From Blasia pusilla (taxonomy: Eukaryota; Marchantiophyta; Marchantiopsida; Blasiales), in assembly GCA_050084515.1 (NCBI GenBank), contig CM114274.1, positions 39,246,001 to 39,310,000 of the forward strand: DNA of 64,000 nt, in the 5' to 3' direction. The notes under the pieces were generated by a model. It saw nothing but the letters and a program-made list of their open reading frames with translations. It did not search any database and was not told the DNA's origin. Positions 60,486 to 64,000 of the stretch are shown here, in pieces (position 1 is the first letter of the stretch; every line of letters starts with the position of its first letter). The translations under genes and the position numbers were made by a program.

Positions 60486-62988
60486 GTGGTGGTGACATGG
60501 GATGGATGGATCCAAGAAAGAGTCTGAAAGACCTACCGGTGCTAGACCTATTCTACATAGAGATGGAGGACTTACGAGCCCCATAACTAGAAGTTGAGAT
60601 CAATGGCCAGACCATAAGGGAGGTCCCAATCAATTCGAAGTGGGATTAACATAATGTTGGAGAAAACATCGCATGCCCTAGGGTACACTTAGTTGAAGCC
60701 ATTGATAAGTATCTATGCTTTGCGGACAGTCCCAACGAAGACCATTAGGCTGCTAAAACATGTCTTTGAGTATTGTTGGGGAGTGCCGTTCTAGTTAGAC
60801 TACATGGTACTCCATCCTTTACGGCTATCGACTACCATCTTCTCATTGGATGCCTGTGGTGTATGGAGCACGAGTAACTATGGATGAAAGCGGTGGCACT
60901 TCACCTTCCAATCTCCAAACAGATCTACAAAAAGATGGTGAAGATATCATGGAAATCACGGCCACCTTTGCAAGGAGAGCCGCGTCCACCGACAAAGGGT
61001 ACACTTCCGACCCGTCTCTCAAGAAGAAACGGACGAGTATCTGAAGACACTTTGTACTACGTGGAGTGTTATGAGATAGACAAAACGAGGAGTCTTCATG
61101 AAGAGAGAGCCTACCGGTAGTTGGAGAGGGGTTAGGTTTAGTACTTACAAGTTCACTAAAGGAATGGTTCAAGACCTCCACTATCGAGAAGTACTTATAA
61201 ACGACAAGAAGGCCTTACGACTGTCAGCTGATCTGTCTCCACAACAATGTAAGGCCACTAGTGGTTTGAAGGATTCTCTGAAAACTGTAGGTTGGGACCC
61301 TTTGCAAAAAATGAAAAAAACAATCCCATCCCCAAGACATGGAACAACTCCCAAGAGTAGTGAGATCAACACCGACTTGGGGACCTCTTCCTTGGTAAGA
61401 CTCAATGATCACACTCACTTCACTTCCTTTTTTAAAATGCATTTGAATTCGAAGTGAAGTTCCAATTCACTCCAATTTGATTGATTTCTTGGATTTGGAT
61501 TACGTAGTGCAAGGGTTTTTCCCGTGCATCCCTCTTGCACATTGGGGGTGCAAGAGGTTTTGTAAGGCAAGCATTTTGATATTTGAAATGAATAGATTCT
61601 GCCCTTGCACCGTTGTGGTTCATTCCCTCCTACATCCTTGCATCACATTTATTGTTTTTGTATGCAAGGATTCTGATCGAAGATATTGATGATGTTAAAT
61701 CGATCAAAATTAGGTGAATTCCTACTAGTTTTTGAACCACACAAGGTCCTGCTTTTCTGGGGGGCTTGTATTCTAGCAGGTGAGAGGAAAACATCGAGGG
61801 GTGTCTCTTTCCAAAAAAAAAGGACCAAATCCTTAACCTCTCTTCATAACTTTCTTCATTTATTAATACCCTCTACAAAATTTTTACAAGAGAGTTAATA
61901 GTGGACCTGTGGGGCATAAACTAACCTCATTTTTTTTTCGACCAAGAAATTTTTGGGAAATGTGAAGACCACTTCAGACATGCATAAAACACTCTCTGTA
62001 AGCTAGATTTACTCAAGCAAGAGGATATTTTATCATTGCACAACCATTTGGAGGGAATTTTATCATTGGAGAACTATAAGAAATGGATACTAAATATAGA
62101 CTCAAACTTGGACTTGGAAGAGAGAGTAGAAAATTTTGATTAGGCCAAAACATAAGGAGTAAAGAACCATTTGGGTTTGGTAGAGTCTCATGAGAGGCTT
62201 TGAGAGTAGATGAAGCATTGGAATGGTCAATTTATCACAGATCTCAGAAGTTAGTCCTCCAACATCTCGAATTGAGATAAGTTCCAAGAAATGAATAGTA
62301 AACAAAAAGTGGGGATGTGAAGTTGGCATGGTTTAATGTGTTGTTAAATAAAAACTCTTGAATTGAAGAAAACCAACCAGCTGATGGAAGTAAAAACTAA
62401 TGAGGGAGATGCAAAATGACATGTGAGTAAAAATTGCAATGGTCGAGGTTAGAAATGTAAAAGAAGGAATGTGTAACAGGGAGTGGAATTTAGACATGCA
62501 ACCTGTCATAATTTGACACGTTGTAAGACATGATAAGTGCAGAGTGAGTTGCAACCTCTTGGAAAATCCAAGGCCAGAAAAGAAAAGAAAGTAATAAGAA
62601 GAAAAGAGAGAAGCATGTATTAAGACAAACAACTTGTTGGGATTCGACAAGTCGCAAGAGATGACAATTGCACATCCAAATGAACTTAAAACACACTCAA
62701 CCTAGTCACTTAGATTACTCTTCCCCTCACCTTCGATCTCTCAAGCTACATGTCGTAGATATACTTTGCAAAAGACATAACATTGTTCCATGAGAAGATC
62801 AATAGGTATTTGCTTAAGTGGCCCCGTGCCCCACACCTTGGTTCAATCGTGCACTTCCTTTGGCCGTCCCCACCAACTAGACCCTATGCCTATGCTCCCG
62901 CCCTTGTCTGTAGTCACTAATATTTATCGATAATTTTAGAGGATTTACCAATTTGGTGGAGTTTTAAAAAATGCAAACCACTAAAAAG
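60486..62988. other. Unassigned DNA
   Basis: 60486-61450 may be further decayed retroelement coding DNA, but I find no methyltransferase, reverse transcriptase or integrase motif in it. The frame 61098-61457 is unrecognised. The rest is AT-rich with no feature seen. Confidence 0.35.
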
Positions 62989-63301
62989 TGTGGAAAACTG
63001 CTAAACAAGCATAATTGGTGGAAAACTGCTCTCACACACACACACCATCATGGAGAACGAAATTTGCAATGAGAGAAATGAGTGGAGGTTGGTCCTCTTC
63101 TCAATTATATAGGGTATGTAGAAGCAACCCTAACCCTAACCATAACCATAGTCTTGAGTTAGACTAACTATGATTAACTAACCCTAGTTAAGATAATCGT
63201 GCTTAACTGACTAACCAAGATGAAGCTTCCCTACTTTGTATGAGTACCAAGTGTAGCAGTTCAGGTGTCTTACGAGCTTGAGTGTAACTCAATCTTCAAT
63301 A
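62989..63301 (-). repeat. Copia-3 3' LTR
   Basis: Starts TGTGGAAAACTGC and ends CTTCAATA, like the copia-2 LTRs, followed by CTCCCCTTC, the polypurine complement. Confidence 0.88.
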
Positions 63302-64000
63302 CTCCCCTTCAAGCTCATATCGATATCTCTAACGCCTAAATTATTTCTAAATATCTCAAACTTATCTCTAGATAATGTCTTTGTAAAGATGTCAACAATT
63401 TGCTGATCTGTACCTATATACACAAGATCAATTTCTCCTACAAGCACTTTCTCTCTGATAAAATGATAGTGCATCTCAACATGCTCTGTACGAGCATGAA
63501 ACACATGATTATTAGCAAGCTTGATGCTACTAATATTGTCTGCATATATTACACTAGGTCCTAAGTTACTAACACCAATCTCAACAAGTAATCGATAAAA
63601 GCCACACCGCCTCACATGCTGCATTGGTTGCTCCCTCGTACTCGTTTCATTGAAGATAAAGCAATTGTAGGTTGCTTCTTTGAAGCCCAACTTATAACTG
63701 CGCTTCCCAAACTAAATGAATAACCAGATGTGGAGTGTCAGTCTGACATGCTTCCTGCCCAATCAGCATCTGTGAATCCCTGTAATTGAAAACTCGGAGA
63801 AGGTTCAAATTGAAGCCCAAATTGAATAGAGAATTTCACATATCACATAATCCTCCTTACAGCATCAAGGTGAGATTTTTGAGGTGCTTGCATAAACTGG
63901 CTCACTAGGCCAACACCATAATTCAAATCTGGTCTGGTCATAGTTAGATAGATCAAACTTCCAACCATGCGCCTGTACATATTAGAATCTGCAAGCAACT
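63289..64000 (-). pseudogene. Copia-3 RNase H and pol end remnant
   Basis: RNase H with DADWAGS, HSTSGYSFSLGS, SSIKLANN, then the pol C-terminus (DLVYIGTDQQIVDIFTKTLS, MSLKGSIED). At least two stops or frame changes lie near 63690-63860. It supplies the 3' part missing from copia-1. Confidence 0.85.

Larger units (their letters stand above)
62989..64000 (-). mobile_element. Ty1/copia element copy 3, cut by the window end
   Basis: The 3' LTR plus the 3' end of pol. The remainder lies beyond 64000. Confidence 0.88.

Noticed and set aside
63120-63150. Telomere-like CCCTAACCCTAACC
   Set aside because: It is part of the copia LTR and occurs at the same place in the LTR at about 39999. The plant telomere repeat would be CCCTAAA in long arrays.

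Overview
This is nuclear DNA of a land plant. The evidence is two spliced genes with GT-AG introns, a plant-type GT31/DUF604 glycosyltransferase, and many plant-style LTR retrotransposons: Ty1/copia elements with an initiator-tRNA-Met primer site, and a Ty3/gypsy element with a chromodomain. The DNMT3-like methyltransferase carried by one element makes me lean, weakly, towards a non-flowering lineage such as a bryophyte, lycophyte or fern. I cannot name a species.

Layout. 1-2.77 kb: the 3' part of a five-exon gene for a coiled-coil protein with Trp/Phe-centred repeats and a basic, Ser/Pro-rich tail. 2.8-12.6 kb: intergenic, with a 54-bp tandem duplication, a 204-bp Helitron-like element and other Helitron-like ends, long AT-rich stretches and a 72-bp near-perfect palindrome. 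12.6-15.5 kb: the complete three-exon glycosyltransferase gene (513 codons) with its GC-rich promoter. 15.5-20.7 kb: no recognisable gene. 20.75-25.35 kb: a decayed copia element on the + strand.

27.8-48.6 kb is a nest of elements. The outer one is a decayed chromodomain Ty3/gypsy element on the - strand (gypsy-1). Its left LTR is interrupted by a second Ty3/gypsy element (gypsy-2, 27863-37602). A copia element (39863-44969) with a perfect 5-bp target duplication lies between its RNase H and integrase remnants. A hAT-like miniature element (38524-38873) splits its chromodomain. A gypsy-1-like LTR in the opposite orientation follows at 48.9-49.9 kb. 50-64 kb holds AT-rich DNA, more hAT-like miniature elements, a gag/protease fragment related to gypsy-2, and the start of a third copia element running off the end.

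The main discovery is gypsy-2. Between its protease and reverse transcriptase it carries a DNMT3-like cytosine-5 DNA methyltransferase domain. After its integrase it ends in a PHD finger rather than a chromodomain. This copy is dead: the catalytic Cys is lost, and stop codons interrupt the methyltransferase and the reverse transcriptase active site. The layout suggests an element that could once write DNA methylation and read histones. Its LTRs are also circularly permuted, as if a two-LTR circle had been opened inside one LTR, and a 5S-rRNA-derived segment lies antisense in its leader.
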